Of a stretch of DNA of 11,025 nucleotides, positions 1 to 7,363 are shown piece by piece. The position numbers were made by a program, and so were the translations under genes. This DNA is from JBBSEX01 sp038239345 (GTDB taxonomy: Bacteria; Acidobacteriota; Terriglobia; Bryobacterales; Bryobacteraceae): the NCBI GenBank assembly GCA_038239345.1, contig JBBSEX010000069.1:1-11025 (forward strand), read 5' to 3'. How positions within the stretch are numbered: position 1 is the stretch's first letter; each line of letters opens with the position of its first letter. The notes under the pieces are model-generated. The model was given only the letters and a program-made list of their open reading frames with translations, searched no databases and had not been told where the DNA came from.

Positions 1-1
1 C

Positions 2-1522
2 GCGCGGCGAGCCTTCATCGAGTGGGAGCAGAACCGTCTCTTCGATCTTTGGAAACTTTGGGAGACCGAGATCCGCAAGATCAATCCGGAAGCCCGCTAC
101 ATTCCCAATACCGGCGGCGGATCCACCAGCACGCTGGACATGACACGAATCGGCGAGCTGGTGCCTACGCTCTTTGCCGATCGCCAGGCGCGCCAAGGAC
201 TCGCTCCGCCCTGGGGCAACGGCAAGAACGGCAAGGAGTTCCGTTCCACCATGAGCAACAAAGCCATTGTGGGCATCTTCAGTATCGGTGTCGAAGAACA
301 GTACCGGTGGAAGGACTCCGTGCAAAACAGGGAGGAGATCCGGCTCTGGGCAATCGACGGCATCGCCAACGACCTGCGTCCCTGGTTCACCAAGTTCTCC
401 GGCACGCTGCACGACAGGCGCTGGCTACCGGTGGTGGAAGAACTCTACACCTGGCACTACAAGAACGAGCAGTATCTGCGCAACACCGAATCTCTGGCTC
501 GCATCGGGATGGTCTACTCGCAGCAGACCGGCCACTTCTACGGGGGTTCGGCATCGGCCGAGAAAGTCGAGAACCACATCCTCGGCTATTACCAGGCGTT
601 GATCGAATCCCGCATCCCCTTCCAAATGGTGCACGAAGGTCTGCTTGACGCCGAGCACGTCGATCGCTACAAGGTCCTCATTCTCCCGAATATTGCGGCG
701 CTCTCCAACGCGCAGTGCGACCAGATCCGCGCGTTTGTGAAGCGCGGCGGTAGCGTTGTCGCCACCCACGAGACCTCCCTCTATGATGAATGGGGCAAGC
801 GTCGCGCCGACTTTGGCCTCGCCGACCTGTTCGGCGCTTCCTTCGACGGCAAGGTCGAGCCGCGCATGCAGAACTCTTATCTCACCCTGGAGACCGACCC
901 GGCCACCGGCCGCCGCCACCCGCTCCTCGACGGCCTGGAGCATGCCGAGCGCATTATCAACGGCGCGTCACGAGTGGTCACCAAGCCTGATAGGAGTTAT
1001 CGCAATCCTCCCTTGACGCTGATTCCATCGTATCCCGATCTGCCCATGGAAGAGGTCTTCCCGCGCGTTCCCAAGACCGATATCCCGGAGGTCTTCGTGC
1101 GCGAATATGGCGCCGGCCGCGTGGTTTACTTCCCGTGGGATATCGACCGCGTCTTCTGGGAAGTACTCTCACTCGACCATCTCAAACTGCTCCGCAACGC
1201 CATTGAATGGGCCACCAATGAGCCGCGTCCAGTCACCGTGAAAGGCGCCGGAGTGTTCGACGTGACGATCTTCCGCCAGAAGGCATCGATGACAGTGCAC
1301 CTGGTCAACCTCACGAACCCGATGATGATGAAAGGTCCGCTGCGCGAGTTTATTCCTGCGCCGCCACAGGAAGTTACCATCCGCATCCCGCAAGGGAAGA
1401 AGGCGGGGAAGGTTAAGCTGCTCGTAAGTAGCCATACTCCGCAGGTCGGGCATGCCAACGGGACGGTTACCCTGACCCTTCCCTCGATCCTCGATCACGA
1501 GGTGGTGGCCATCGATTTGTGA
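2..1522 (+). CDS. GH42-like hypothetical glycoside hydrolase, 5' partial
   Basis: The reading frame is open from base 2 to the TGA at 1520-1522, about 506 residues, with the N-terminus outside the window. The start looks like the end of a glycosidase TIM barrel (IPNTGGG, WFTKFSGTLHD, then LARIGMVYSQQT near residues 167-176). Next comes a flavodoxin/amidotransferase-like alpha/beta domain (VLILPNIAALS near 225-235, RGGSVVATHETS near 248-259, FGLADLFGAS near 271-280). That order is typical of the beta-galactosidase trimerisation domain in GH42 and related hypothetical hydrolases. The last 100 or so residues read as a beta-sandwich (VHLVNLTNPMMMKG, ending HEVVAIDL). The likely role is hydrolysis of a plant or microbial glycan. 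The substrate cannot be read from this part, because the catalytic acid residues would lie mostly upstream. A ThuA-like non-hydrolytic protein is less likely given the barrel remains. Confidence 0.75.
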   Translation, partial: ARRAFIEWEQNRLFDLWKLWETEIRKINPEARYIPNTGGGSTSTLDMTRIGELVPTLFADRQARQGLAPPWGNGKNGKEFRSTMSNKAIVGIFSIGVEEQYRWKDSVQNREEIRLWAIDGIANDLRPWFTKFSGTLHDRRWLPVVEELYTWHYKNEQYLRNTESLARIGMVYSQQTGHFYGGSASAEKVENHILGYYQALIESRIPFQMVHEGLLDAEHVDRYKVLILPNIAALSNAQCDQIRAFVKRGGSVVATHETSLYDEWGKRRADFGLADLFGASFDGKVEPRMQNSYLTLETDPATGRRHPLLDGLEHAERIINGASRVVTKPDRSYRNPPLTLIPSYPDLPMEEVFPRVPKTDIPEVFVREYGAGRVVYFPWDIDRVFWEVLSLDHLKLLRNAIEWATNEPRPVTVKGAGVFDVTIFRQKASMTVHLVNLTNPMMMKGPLREFIPAPPQEVTIRIPQGKKAGKVKLLVSSHTPQVGHANGTVTLTLPSILDHEVVAIDL

Positions 1523-1667
1523 CCGTCCCTGGCTTGAGCCATGTGTAAGTGGGAGCTTTTTAGGGCGAAGCCAGATACCGTTGCGACGCCCACGCTGCCC
1601 ACTGCCTGATTCCGGCCTCGATACCGCTACGGAAATAGTTTATTCGCACACACAGCGGCCAACGCGA

Positions 1668-2006
1668 CTACCCCCGGTAGGTCTGCATCAGGAGCGTCTT
1701 ATGGGTCAATGTCAGAGCACCGAATATTCCTGCAACAATTGCACAACTCAGGAAGAAGAATCGAAGGTGCAAAACGTCCTGGACAGGAAGCATGCACCAA
1801 ATCAGACCGGCAGCAATGAATCCGTTGTACAGTCCGGCGTTATGGACAATGGAGGCGGCCGTCATCTCATTCTCGACGCGGGGATCGAATCCGAGTTGAA
1901 CTAAACGAAACACGAACGGCCGCTTCCACGGGAACATCTCGATGGCCATAAAGCCGAGACGCGCGGCAGCGACTATCCCAACCAAGATCAGGGCAACAGT
2001 TTCCAT
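1668..2006 (-). CDS. DUF1304 family membrane protein, C-terminus probably cut by a frameshift
   Basis: This 112-residue hydrophobic protein carries hallmarks of the DUF1304 family: an N-terminal membrane helix (METVALILVGIVAAA), the EMFPW motif, and NAGLYNGFIAAGLIW, followed by a further membrane segment (FFLSCAIVAGIFGALTL). About four membrane helices are expected; the family has no established function. The ATG at 2006 is preferred over the in-frame ATG at 2021 because GGGAG lies eight bases before it and the family starts near this point. The frame ends abruptly as QTYRG-stop at 1668. After the run of five C at 1671-1675 (G on the coding strand), the neighbouring frame continues with VVALAAVCANKLF to a stop at 1627, a hydrophobic tail like that of family members. 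A one-base loss in the run, real or from sequencing, is therefore likely. Confidence 0.75.
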   Translation of the reverse strand: METVALILVGIVAAARLGFMAIEMFPWKRPFVFRLVQLGFDPRVENEMTAASIVHNAGLYNGFIAAGLIWCMLPVQDVLHLRFFFLSCAIVAGIFGALTLTHKTLLMQTYRG

Positions 2007-2179
2007 CGATTTATCTCCCAAAACTCCTGCGGCGGCTCGTGGCCGTCCATTCTTACGTGAGTCTCAGGAGCTGAACGTTTCTCTGTAACTGTCGAGAATA
2101 ACCCAAGCTCTTTGGCACGATTCCCCCCTTAGGGACCGAACATGACGCCGTACCCGAATAGTTCAACGTCGAGCTCACT

Positions 2180-3096
2180 TCATCTCATTCCCGCCAGAAA
2201 ATCCGGAAACCCACGGGCAGTCCGGTCGAGATTTTTGAGTGAGCCACCGCCCTTCAGGATCGCGCAGATCTCGTATGCGACCGGGCCGCGATAATCGATC
2301 GCCTCCAGTCCGCGGAAGAAACTCTTGTAATCGACTTGCCCGGTACCGGGAGCTACGGCGCGCATGAGAGGCGGTTGCTCGGGGATGTAGTTGACCTGCT
2401 CGGATCGTAGCGGAATCGCGGTTGAGCGACATAATCGGCGACCGTGGTAAACGCCACCCAGCGAGCAAGCTTTCTTACGCGGTCACAAGCTCCTCGCCCG
2501 CGATGCCCTGCAGGTGCGGCGCCCACGCATCGAACGCCACCTTGAGATTAGGTTCGTTCACTGCCTCCAACAGCCAAGCGAGCTGTTCGTAGTGACAAGC
2601 GATGTCGTGATGGTTCTGCAGCAGCAGCGTAATACCAAAGCGCGCTCTCCCGAGAAGCCATCCGTGGGCCCTTCACCAGATCGCTCGCCAGCTTGGCCAA
2701 GGATCCCACGTACGCGGCGTTCATTTCGGCAGAAGGGATGCCGGGCCGCTCCAGTCCAGCGGTGAAGTCGGTGTATCCCATCAAGGCGACGGCTTCAAGG
2801 CCAAGCTCCCGGATACGAGCTTTCAATACTTTGCGCGAGGCGCCATCGTATTCGAGCGGCGAGACATGGGGCTGCTTCGCCACCAAAGCCACGTGCTCGA
2901 AACCGAGCTCTACCGCCTTCTGTAGAAATTCGTCCACTCCTAGCCGCGCATGACTTGGCCATGCACCCGCATAACTGACGGAGTGCAGCACGGGCACATA
3001 GGTTCGTGTCTCGTTGGCCTTCTTAACCGGAGACTTCACATTCATTCCGTGCCGCATTTTTATGTTGTTCACTCGCCCACTATTCTTACAGAGCAT
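2180..3096 (-). pseudogene. Broken sugar phosphate isomerase/epimerase-like gene (TIM barrel, AP-endonuclease 2 type)
   Basis: Pieces of one protein appear in successive frames on the minus strand. From 3096 (an in-frame ATG at 3057 is also possible): VPVLHSVSYAGAW, DEFLQKAVELGFEHVAL and GLEAVALMGYTDF. From about 2636: GITLLLQNHHDIACHYEQLA and VAFDAWAPHLQGIAGEEL. From 2478: VRKLARWVAFTTVADYV and PRFRYDPS. From 2395: VNYIPEQPPLMRAVAPGTG, YRGPVAYEICAILKGGGS and NLDRTARGF, stopping at 2180. Joined, they match the usual order of xylose-isomerase-like TIM-barrel sugar epimerases, including metal-ligand-type segments (QNHHD, FDAWAP, AYEIC). About 30 residues expected between SDL and VKGPRMASRES are missing, and three frameshifts follow near 2638, 2478 and 2396. 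At least four lesions make a working enzyme unlikely. The original substrate is unknown. Confidence 0.85.
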
Positions 3097-3122
3097 TCTG
3101 AAAATACTCTGATGGGCGCACC

Positions 3123-3164
3123 GCCGGCGAGAGCCCGCCCGCAGCTGCGCTTATCCTCGCCGGC
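3123..3164. repeat. GC-rich inverted repeat between two broken genes
   Basis: GCCGGCGAG at 3123-3131 is repeated in perfect inverse as CTCGCCGGC at 3156-3164, separated by 24 bases that contain the self-complementary GCAGCTGC. It lies between the stop of the minus-strand gene at 3178 and the start of the next at 3096. No T run follows on either strand, so it is not a standard intrinsic terminator. It may stabilise a transcript end or have no function. Confidence 0.4.
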
Positions 3165-3177
3165 TTGAGCGGTTCCG

Positions 3178-3789
3178 CTAATCCAGGTGCGAGTGTATAT
3201 TGGCCGCCAGCAGCGCGTCCGACTTAGCGGTACGTGCCTTGCCCGCATGTTCCTGGTAGTCCGAGCGCTGAGACTGGCGTGTCATGACAGCGGCTGCAAA
3301 ATGCATGTCGGCCGAATCGGGTCGCATGGCGAGGGCCCGTTTTACAAACGCGTAGCCGTCCGCGCCCGTCGTAAGATCCTCTTTGTATTTCCAGACGATC
3401 TGTTTGAGTGTTTCTGCGAAGTAGCCATAATCGAACAAAGCAAGAGCACTGGGATTCGGGGATTCCGCGCGCTGCTTTAGCTTCGCCGAGCAGCGACGAG
3501 ACAGAGGGGTGGTCGTTCGACCCATAGAGTGCCGCCCTTCGCATGGTTTCCATGCGCACAAGCACCGGCGCGCCGGATCCAGAATCTTCAGCGTGTCGGC
3601 GGTAAGCTGTTTCGTGTTGTAGTTCTGGTCCGGATTGTCGAACCCGACGGCGTCGCGGCCGTGGCCCCAAGGCAGCGATTGGGCGGTGCCGATGTCGTAG
3701 GGATGGCAGATGAGCGGCGGCCCGGCTTGGATCGTGAAAATAGTGGTGCTGAGAGCGAAGCCGAGCAATGTGAGAAGTCGTATATGCAT
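3178..3789 (-). pseudogene. Secreted protein of unknown function with two compensating frameshifts
   Basis: The ATG at 3789 has GAGGTG eight bases upstream and opens a signal peptide (MHIRLLTLLGFALSTTIFTIQAG). The mature part starts PPLICHPYDIGTAQSLPWG and continues to LTADTLKILDP. Near 3572 the sense frame shifts: the neighbouring frame reads APVLVRMETMRRAALYGSND and SVSSLLGE. Near 3480 it shifts back to LKQRAESPNPSALALFDYG, then DGYAFVKRALAMRPDSADMH and the C-terminus NIHSHLD. The first shift fits loss of one G from a GCG repeat and the second one extra base, so the original frame is restored after about 30 altered residues. The protein resembles secreted hypothetical proteins of Acidobacteria, and no function is known to me. 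The segment around ALAMRPDSADMHFAAA is TPR-like. It may be a pseudogene, a sequence error, or a still-made protein with a scrambled middle. Confidence 0.65.
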
Positions 3790-3900
3790 TGGTGTGTCAC
3801 CTCTGCTGTTCAAAGACGCGGAACGCGTGCCAGCGTTAACGAGGAACATTTCAGCCGCAGAGATCGGAAACTTCGGTATCGGAGCGATGATCCCGAATAG

Positions 3901-4170
3901 CCAGCCTCGCTGTACGAGGCATGCGGATCTTGTACTGGACCACTGGATCCGTCTCCCCATCCCAGTTGCAGCACTGCCAATCCGGATACCTGGTTCGCCC
4001 AATTCCGCGTCGAGGCATTAAATGTGTTCAACAGGTTCTGGATGCCATTGGAGATGTTCAACAACAATCCGGACAGCGTACAATTCGGGCAGATCATCAA
4101 AGGCTCGGCGGCGCAAGGGAACTCGAACTTCCCCCTACAAATTCAACTCGCGTTCAAATTTATGTTCTAG
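3901..4170 (+). pseudogene. C-terminal remnant of a TonB-dependent outer-membrane receptor
   Basis: The plus frame open from 3901 to the TAG at 4168-4170 encodes beta-barrel end strands: QFRVEALNVFNRFW, then DSVQFGQIIKG, GNSNFPLQ and the terminal IQLAFKFMF. The terminal aromatic-alternating strand ending in Phe is the BAM-recognised signature of outer-membrane barrels. FRVEALNVFNR is the characteristic near-terminal strand of large Solibacter-type carboxypeptidase-regulatory-like TonB receptors. Such receptors run to about 1000 residues, while fewer than 90 remain here. The neighbouring frame upstream (about 3803-3925, containing AAEIGNFGIGAMIPNSQP) may be more of the same protein after a frameshift, less surely. 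The remnant is cut off by the divergent gene starting at 3789, so most of the receptor has been deleted. Confidence 0.75.
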
Positions 4171-5300
4171 TCGCCGAGAAACTCGCCGATCGGCGCCAGC
4201 GGTTCAATGTGGTCGCAGAAGATCTTGAAAGTTACCAGGACCGGCACCGCGATCAGCACGCCGACGATACCCCACAGCCAGCCCCAAAAGGTGAGGCCAA
4301 TGAAGATCACCACGGGGTTCAACGTCAGGCGGCGTCCCAGTATCCAGGGAGTGATAAAGTTGCCCTCCAGGGTGGCCAACACGAAATATACGGCGGGCAC
4401 TACCAGAGCATGGCCGACCGAACCGAAAGTGGTGGTTGCCACCAGGGTAACAATCACAATGAGCGTCAAAGCGCCCACATAGGGAATGAAGTTTAGCAGC
4501 GCACCCATAGCCCCCCACAACATGGGATTCGGCATTCCGAGCGCCCAGAAAGCCAAGCCGCCCGCTGTTCCGAGTCCGGCATTGATCAACGCGACGGTAA
4601 GCAGATACTTCGATACGTGATCCTCGATCTCTCGCGCGATATGAACGGCTTTCTTCTTATCTTCTAATCTCGGCAGCACGTGAATCAGTTTGCGGAGGAA
4701 CAGGTCGCCGGAACCTAGCAGAAAATACAGCAGAATCACCACGACCATCAGGCCGAACAGGAAGCTCCAGGTCCAACTGAAAAGGCCATCGCCAAAGCCC
4801 GGTTGCTTCAACTCTACGCGCTGCGGAGGCTTCTTGTCTTCCGCACTGAGCTTGGTCAGTTCCTGCACCTGCTCCCCTGCTTTTGTGACCTTATCGACGG
4901 GCTTCTTCAAATTGCGGAGTTGCCCTTCCAGTTTCTTGGCCACCTCCGGAGCTTTGTCCATCCATTCAGACAACGGGCCCGAAAGTTTATAGCCGATGAA
5001 CCCCAAACTAGCCAGGGATCCGACGATTACTATGGCTGCGCCAAGGAATTCCGGAATATGCATTTTCTTCAGCGCGCGGACAATCGGGCTGAACAGGAAC
5101 GTAAAGACGAAGGCCAGCATGATCGGCAGAAAGAACTCGCGTCCGAAGTACAGGGTGTAAAAGCAGGCCAAGATCAACAGCCCGGTCAACGCGATGGAAC
5201 GAATGCCCATGGAGCCTTCGAACATTCGGGCGGTCTCGGTAAGGTCGGGGTTTCCGTTCGTATCTGCCCCGGTTTGATTGTGTTCGAGAATATTCTCCAC
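4167..5300 (-). CDS. AI-2E family transporter
   Basis: This is an intact polytopic membrane protein of 377 residues, a normal length for the AI-2E (PerM/TqsA-like) family. It has two N-terminal helices (IALTGLLILACFYTLYFG and FFLPIMLAFVFTFLFSPIV), a third after IPEFLGAA, a long charged region rich in Lys and Glu, then about five more helices. Family signatures are NFIPYVGALT, LEGNFITPWILGRRLTLNP and the terminal WGWLWGIVGVLIAVPVLV. Members export small molecules or act in Na+/H+ exchange; the AI-2 role holds for only a few, so the substrate is unassigned. A GTG start at 5300 is chosen because AGGGA lies about ten bases upstream. A TTG at 5330 would add ten residues but has no ribosome site. 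Its TAG stop shares bases with the stop of the convergent receptor remnant. Confidence 0.9.
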   Translation of the reverse strand: MENILEHNQTGADTNGNPDLTETARMFEGSMGIRSIALTGLLILACFYTLYFGREFFLPIMLAFVFTFLFSPIVRALKKMHIPEFLGAAIVIVGSLASLGFIGYKLSGPLSEWMDKAPEVAKKLEGQLRNLKKPVDKVTKAGEQVQELTKLSAEDKKPPQRVELKQPGFGDGLFSWTWSFLFGLMVVVILLYFLLGSGDLFLRKLIHVLPRLEDKKKAVHIAREIEDHVSKYLLTVALINAGLGTAGGLAFWALGMPNPMLWGAMGALLNFIPYVGALTLIVIVTLVATTTFGSVGHALVVPAVYFVLATLEGNFITPWILGRRLTLNPVVIFIGLTFWGWLWGIVGVLIAVPVLVTFKIFCDHIEPLAPIGEFLGD

Positions 5301-5381
5301 GTGGCGATGTTCCCTGTTTATGGACGGCAAAAGTATGGGCCCTGATACATTGTTAAATTACCGAAGGATCGTCTCACTCTT

Positions 5382-6125
5382 ATGGCAGACACAAAAGCGG
5401 TCGCACTGATCACGGGAGCCAGCCGTGGGATAGGACGGGCCATCGCCCGGGAACTGGCGACGACACATCAGATCGTGGGCACCTATCGCAGCCGTCGCGA
5501 TGCGGCGGATTCTCTCGCCGCCGAAATAGGAGCGGATATGGTGGAGAGCGACGCCGCTTCTTCCAAGGACCGTCTAGCGCTGGTAGCTGGCATCAAGGAA
5601 CGGCATGGCCGGCTGGACGTGCTGGTCAACAATGCCGGCATGGCCCCCCGCGAACGGCGTGACATGCTGGAAGCCACAGAAGAGAGCTTTGATGAGTTGA
5701 TCGGCGCCAACCTGAAAGGAGCACACTTCCTGACTCAGGCGGTGGCGCGCTGGATGATCGAGCAGGGCAATGGACGCATCATCTTTATTACGTCCATATC
5801 CAGTTACACAGCGTCGGTCAACCGCGCCGACTATTGCATATCGAAGGCCGGGTTGAGCATGAGCGCCGCACTCTTCGCCGTGCGGATGGCGCCGCACAAT
5901 ATCGGCGTGTTCGAGATAAGGCCGGGAATTATTCGAACCGATATGATCGCTTCAGTTGAAAAGTCATACGACGAGCGAATTGCCGGCGGGCTTCTTCCAC
6001 AAAGGCGAATGGGCGAAGGCAGCGACGTTGCGAATGCCGTGCGAGCGATAGCGGATGGGCGGCTGGACTATTCGGCGGGACAGGTGTTGAACGTGGATGG
6101 AGGGTTTCACCTGCGAAGCCTTTAG
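5382..6125 (+). CDS. SDR family NAD(P)H-dependent reductase, FabG-like (3-oxoacyl-ACP reductase type)
   Basis: This is a complete classical short-chain dehydrogenase/reductase of 247 residues. The Rossmann glycine motif TGASRGIG is at residues 11-18, the NNAG motif at 83-86, the active-site Asn at 110, and Ser138, Tyr151 and Lys155 complete the catalytic tetrad. The Ser/Tyr/Lys numbering is the same as in E. coli FabG. The C-terminal GQVLNVDGG motif is typical of FabG-like enzymes. Arginines after the second strand (YRSRR, 35-39) suggest NADPH use. The reaction should be reduction of a ketone or 3-oxoacyl group. With no fatty-acid genes nearby, it may act on a sugar or secondary metabolite instead, so no fabG symbol is given. 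The ATG at 5382 follows AAGGA at a long spacing. The ECF sigma gene follows 48 bases later on the same strand. Confidence 0.88.
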   Translation: MADTKAVALITGASRGIGRAIARELATTHQIVGTYRSRRDAADSLAAEIGADMVESDAASSKDRLALVAGIKERHGRLDVLVNNAGMAPRERRDMLEATEESFDELIGANLKGAHFLTQAVARWMIEQGNGRIIFITSISSYTASVNRADYCISKAGLSMSAALFAVRMAPHNIGVFEIRPGIIRTDMIASVEKSYDERIAGGLLPQRRMGEGSDVANAVRAIADGRLDYSAGQVLNVDGGFHLRSL

Positions 6126-6173
6126 CGATAACGGAAGGGTGGTCGAAAGAGCAGGTGTTAACATGGTCTCTAC

Positions 6174-6797
6174 ATGCCTGCGACGACCGACGTGGGTGTA
6201 TTCGATGAATCCCAACTTGTAGCGAAAGCGCGAGAGGGCGATGCACCTGCTTTCAACGAACTCGTAAACCGCTATGGGCGGAAAATCTTCCGGCTGGCGA
6301 AACACATCACTCAAAACGACGAGGATGCGGAAGACGTCCTGCAGGAAACCTTCCTAAAGGCCTATGGGCATTTAGCGGATTTTCAGGGTCAATCGAAGTT
6401 TTATACGTGGATCGTACGCATCGCCGTCAACGAATCGCTGATGAAGTTGCGCAAGCGTAAGAGCGATCGAACGGTCCCTTTGGATGAGCCGCTGGACACA
6501 GGCGAGGACACCGTTGCCCGGGAGATCGCGGTCTGGGACGAAAACCCGGAACAGAAGTATTCGCGCGAGGAGCTAGGCTCGATCCTCGATGAGGCGGTGC
6601 AGAGTCTGCGCCCAGTCTTCCGAACCGTTTTTGTATTGAGAGACATCGAAGAACTGAGCACAGAGGAAACAGCGGAAGCGCTGAAAATCTCGGTGCCTGC
6701 CGTAAAAAGTCGACTCCTGCGTGCGCGACTGCAGCTCCGCGAGAAGTTGACCAGGCAATTCAAGCGAAAAGGGGACGACGTTTTTGCTTACATGTAA
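6174..6797 (+). CDS. ECF-type RNA polymerase sigma factor (sigma-70 family, RpoE-like)
   Basis: This 207-residue protein has the two-domain layout of ECF sigma factors. Region 2 spans about residues 23-95 and includes the core-binding DAEDVLQETFLKAY (51-64) and the promoter-melting FYTWIVRIAVNESL (76-89). An acidic linker follows (DTGEDTVAREIAV). Region 4 spans about 136-192, with the helix-turn-helix STEETAEALKISVPAVKSRL (162-181) for -35 recognition. It should direct RNA polymerase to a small stress or envelope regulon. The last 14 bases overlap the anti-sigma gene, so the two are probably translationally coupled. The ribosome site before the ATG is weak (AGGTG at long spacing). No convincing autoregulatory ECF promoter was seen in the 48 bases upstream; transcription could read through from the SDR gene. 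Confidence 0.93.
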   Translation: MPATTDVGVFDESQLVAKAREGDAPAFNELVNRYGRKIFRLAKHITQNDEDAEDVLQETFLKAYGHLADFQGQSKFYTWIVRIAVNESLMKLRKRKSDRTVPLDEPLDTGEDTVAREIAVWDENPEQKYSREELGSILDEAVQSLRPVFRTVFVLRDIEELSTEETAEALKISVPAVKSRLLRARLQLREKLTRQFKRKGDDVFAYM

Positions 6798-7035
6798 AGA
6801 GTTCCTGCAGGAGCTCAACGATTTTCTCGATGAGACTGCGGACGTAGAGCTCCGCCGGCAGTTGGAATCTCACATCACACAGTGTCCCAACTGCTGGGTG
6901 GTGTGTGACACGACCAAGAAGACCATTCAGGTCTACAAGGGAATGGCTGCACAGGTGCTTCCGGCCGACGTTCACGACAGGCTGATCCAAGCCCTGGAAC
7001 GGAAGATAGCTGGAAACGCCAAAGCAAGCGGGTGA
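6784..7035 (+). CDS. Zinc-finger (ZAS, zf-HC2-type) anti-sigma factor, TTG start
   Basis: This 83-residue soluble protein has the zinc-binding anti-sigma pattern: Cys4, then His30, Cys34 and Cys37 (HITQCPNC, the H-x3-C-x2-C core). The helical N-terminus (KEFLQELNDFLD) is the usual sigma-binding part. There is no membrane segment, so it should act in the cytoplasm by holding the preceding sigma factor, perhaps released by oxidation or metal loss as in RsrA/ChrR-type proteins; that trigger is inference. The start is a TTG at 6784 inside the end of the sigma gene. It is supported by AAAAGGGGA about nine bases upstream and by the need to keep Cys4, which follows almost at once; no ATG is available in frame. 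A fourth cysteine, Cys41, lies just after the motif. Confidence 0.85.
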   Translation: MLTCKEFLQELNDFLDETADVELRRQLESHITQCPNCWVVCDTTKKTIQVYKGMAAQVLPADVHDRLIQALERKIAGNAKASG

Positions 7036-7060
7036 GTCGTCCAGTCCGCGCCTTCGCAGG

Positions 7061-7363
7061 CTAGTGCCCGGCAGCGTGGCACATCATCGCTTCACGCACT
7101 TCGACCGATTCTGCATCGAACCCAACCTCAGTCAATAGCTTGCGCACCTCTGGCAAATGGTTCTCATAGGCTGGAAACTCCATGTAAACCAGTGCCGGGT
7201 GGTGTAAAAGTCGCGGATTGACTGGGAAGTCCAACGATGCAAGCGCCTCGATGAGATCTTCCAACATTCTAGGTTCTACCGGGATACACAGATCGACCAA
7301 AGCACCCTGTGCGCTAAAGAGATGGGGCACCGAATCTGGCGGGACGGTCAAATTATCGATCAT
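7061..7363 (-). CDS. Small conserved-looking protein of unknown function
   Basis: This 100-residue soluble protein is not one I can name. The pattern VDLCIPVEPRMLEDLIEALA, then SLDFPVNPRLLHHPALVYME and PEVRKLLTEVGFDAESVEV, alternates predicted strands and helices in a way that resembles an ACT-like or small ferredoxin-fold domain; this is only a structural impression. The C-terminus MMCHAAGH holds a Cys and two His that could bind metal. The ATG at 7363 has AAAGGAGG (7368-7375) four bases upstream, the strongest ribosome site in the window, so efficient translation is likely. A TTG directly before it is too close to that site to be the start. It is convergent with the anti-sigma gene, 25 bases away, and sits downstream of the minus-strand terminator hairpin, so it should have its own promoter in 7364-7433. 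Confidence 0.7.
   Translation of the reverse strand: MIDNLTVPPDSVPHLFSAQGALVDLCIPVEPRMLEDLIEALASLDFPVNPRLLHHPALVYMEFPAYENHLPEVRKLLTEVGFDAESVEVREAMMCHAAGH

Noticed and set aside
1523..1580. TGGCTTGAGCCA followed by a short T run after the hydrolase gene as a terminator
   Set aside because: The stem has only four pairs with a four-base loop, and the T run is about 20 bases away, so it is too weak to call.
1581..1904. Plus-strand frame of 107 codons
   Set aside because: It overlaps the DUF1304 gene in antisense and its translation has low-complexity polar content with no motif.
2113..2128. TGGCACG resembling the first half of a sigma-54 promoter
   Set aside because: The second half (TTGC-like at the right spacing) is missing; the bases there are a C run. 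No plus-strand gene follows.
3529..3900. Open plus-strand frame of 123 codons
   Set aside because: It lies opposite the secreted-protein gene, which has a signal peptide and ribosome site on the minus strand; the plus translation is Arg-rich and shows no domain.
3810..4100. Minus-strand frame of 96 codons
   Set aside because: It is the antisense of the TonB receptor remnant, whose plus-strand translation ends in a recognisable barrel strand.
4803..5345. Long plus-strand frame of 180 codons
   Set aside because: It is antisense to the AI-2E transporter, which has clear membrane helices and family motifs.
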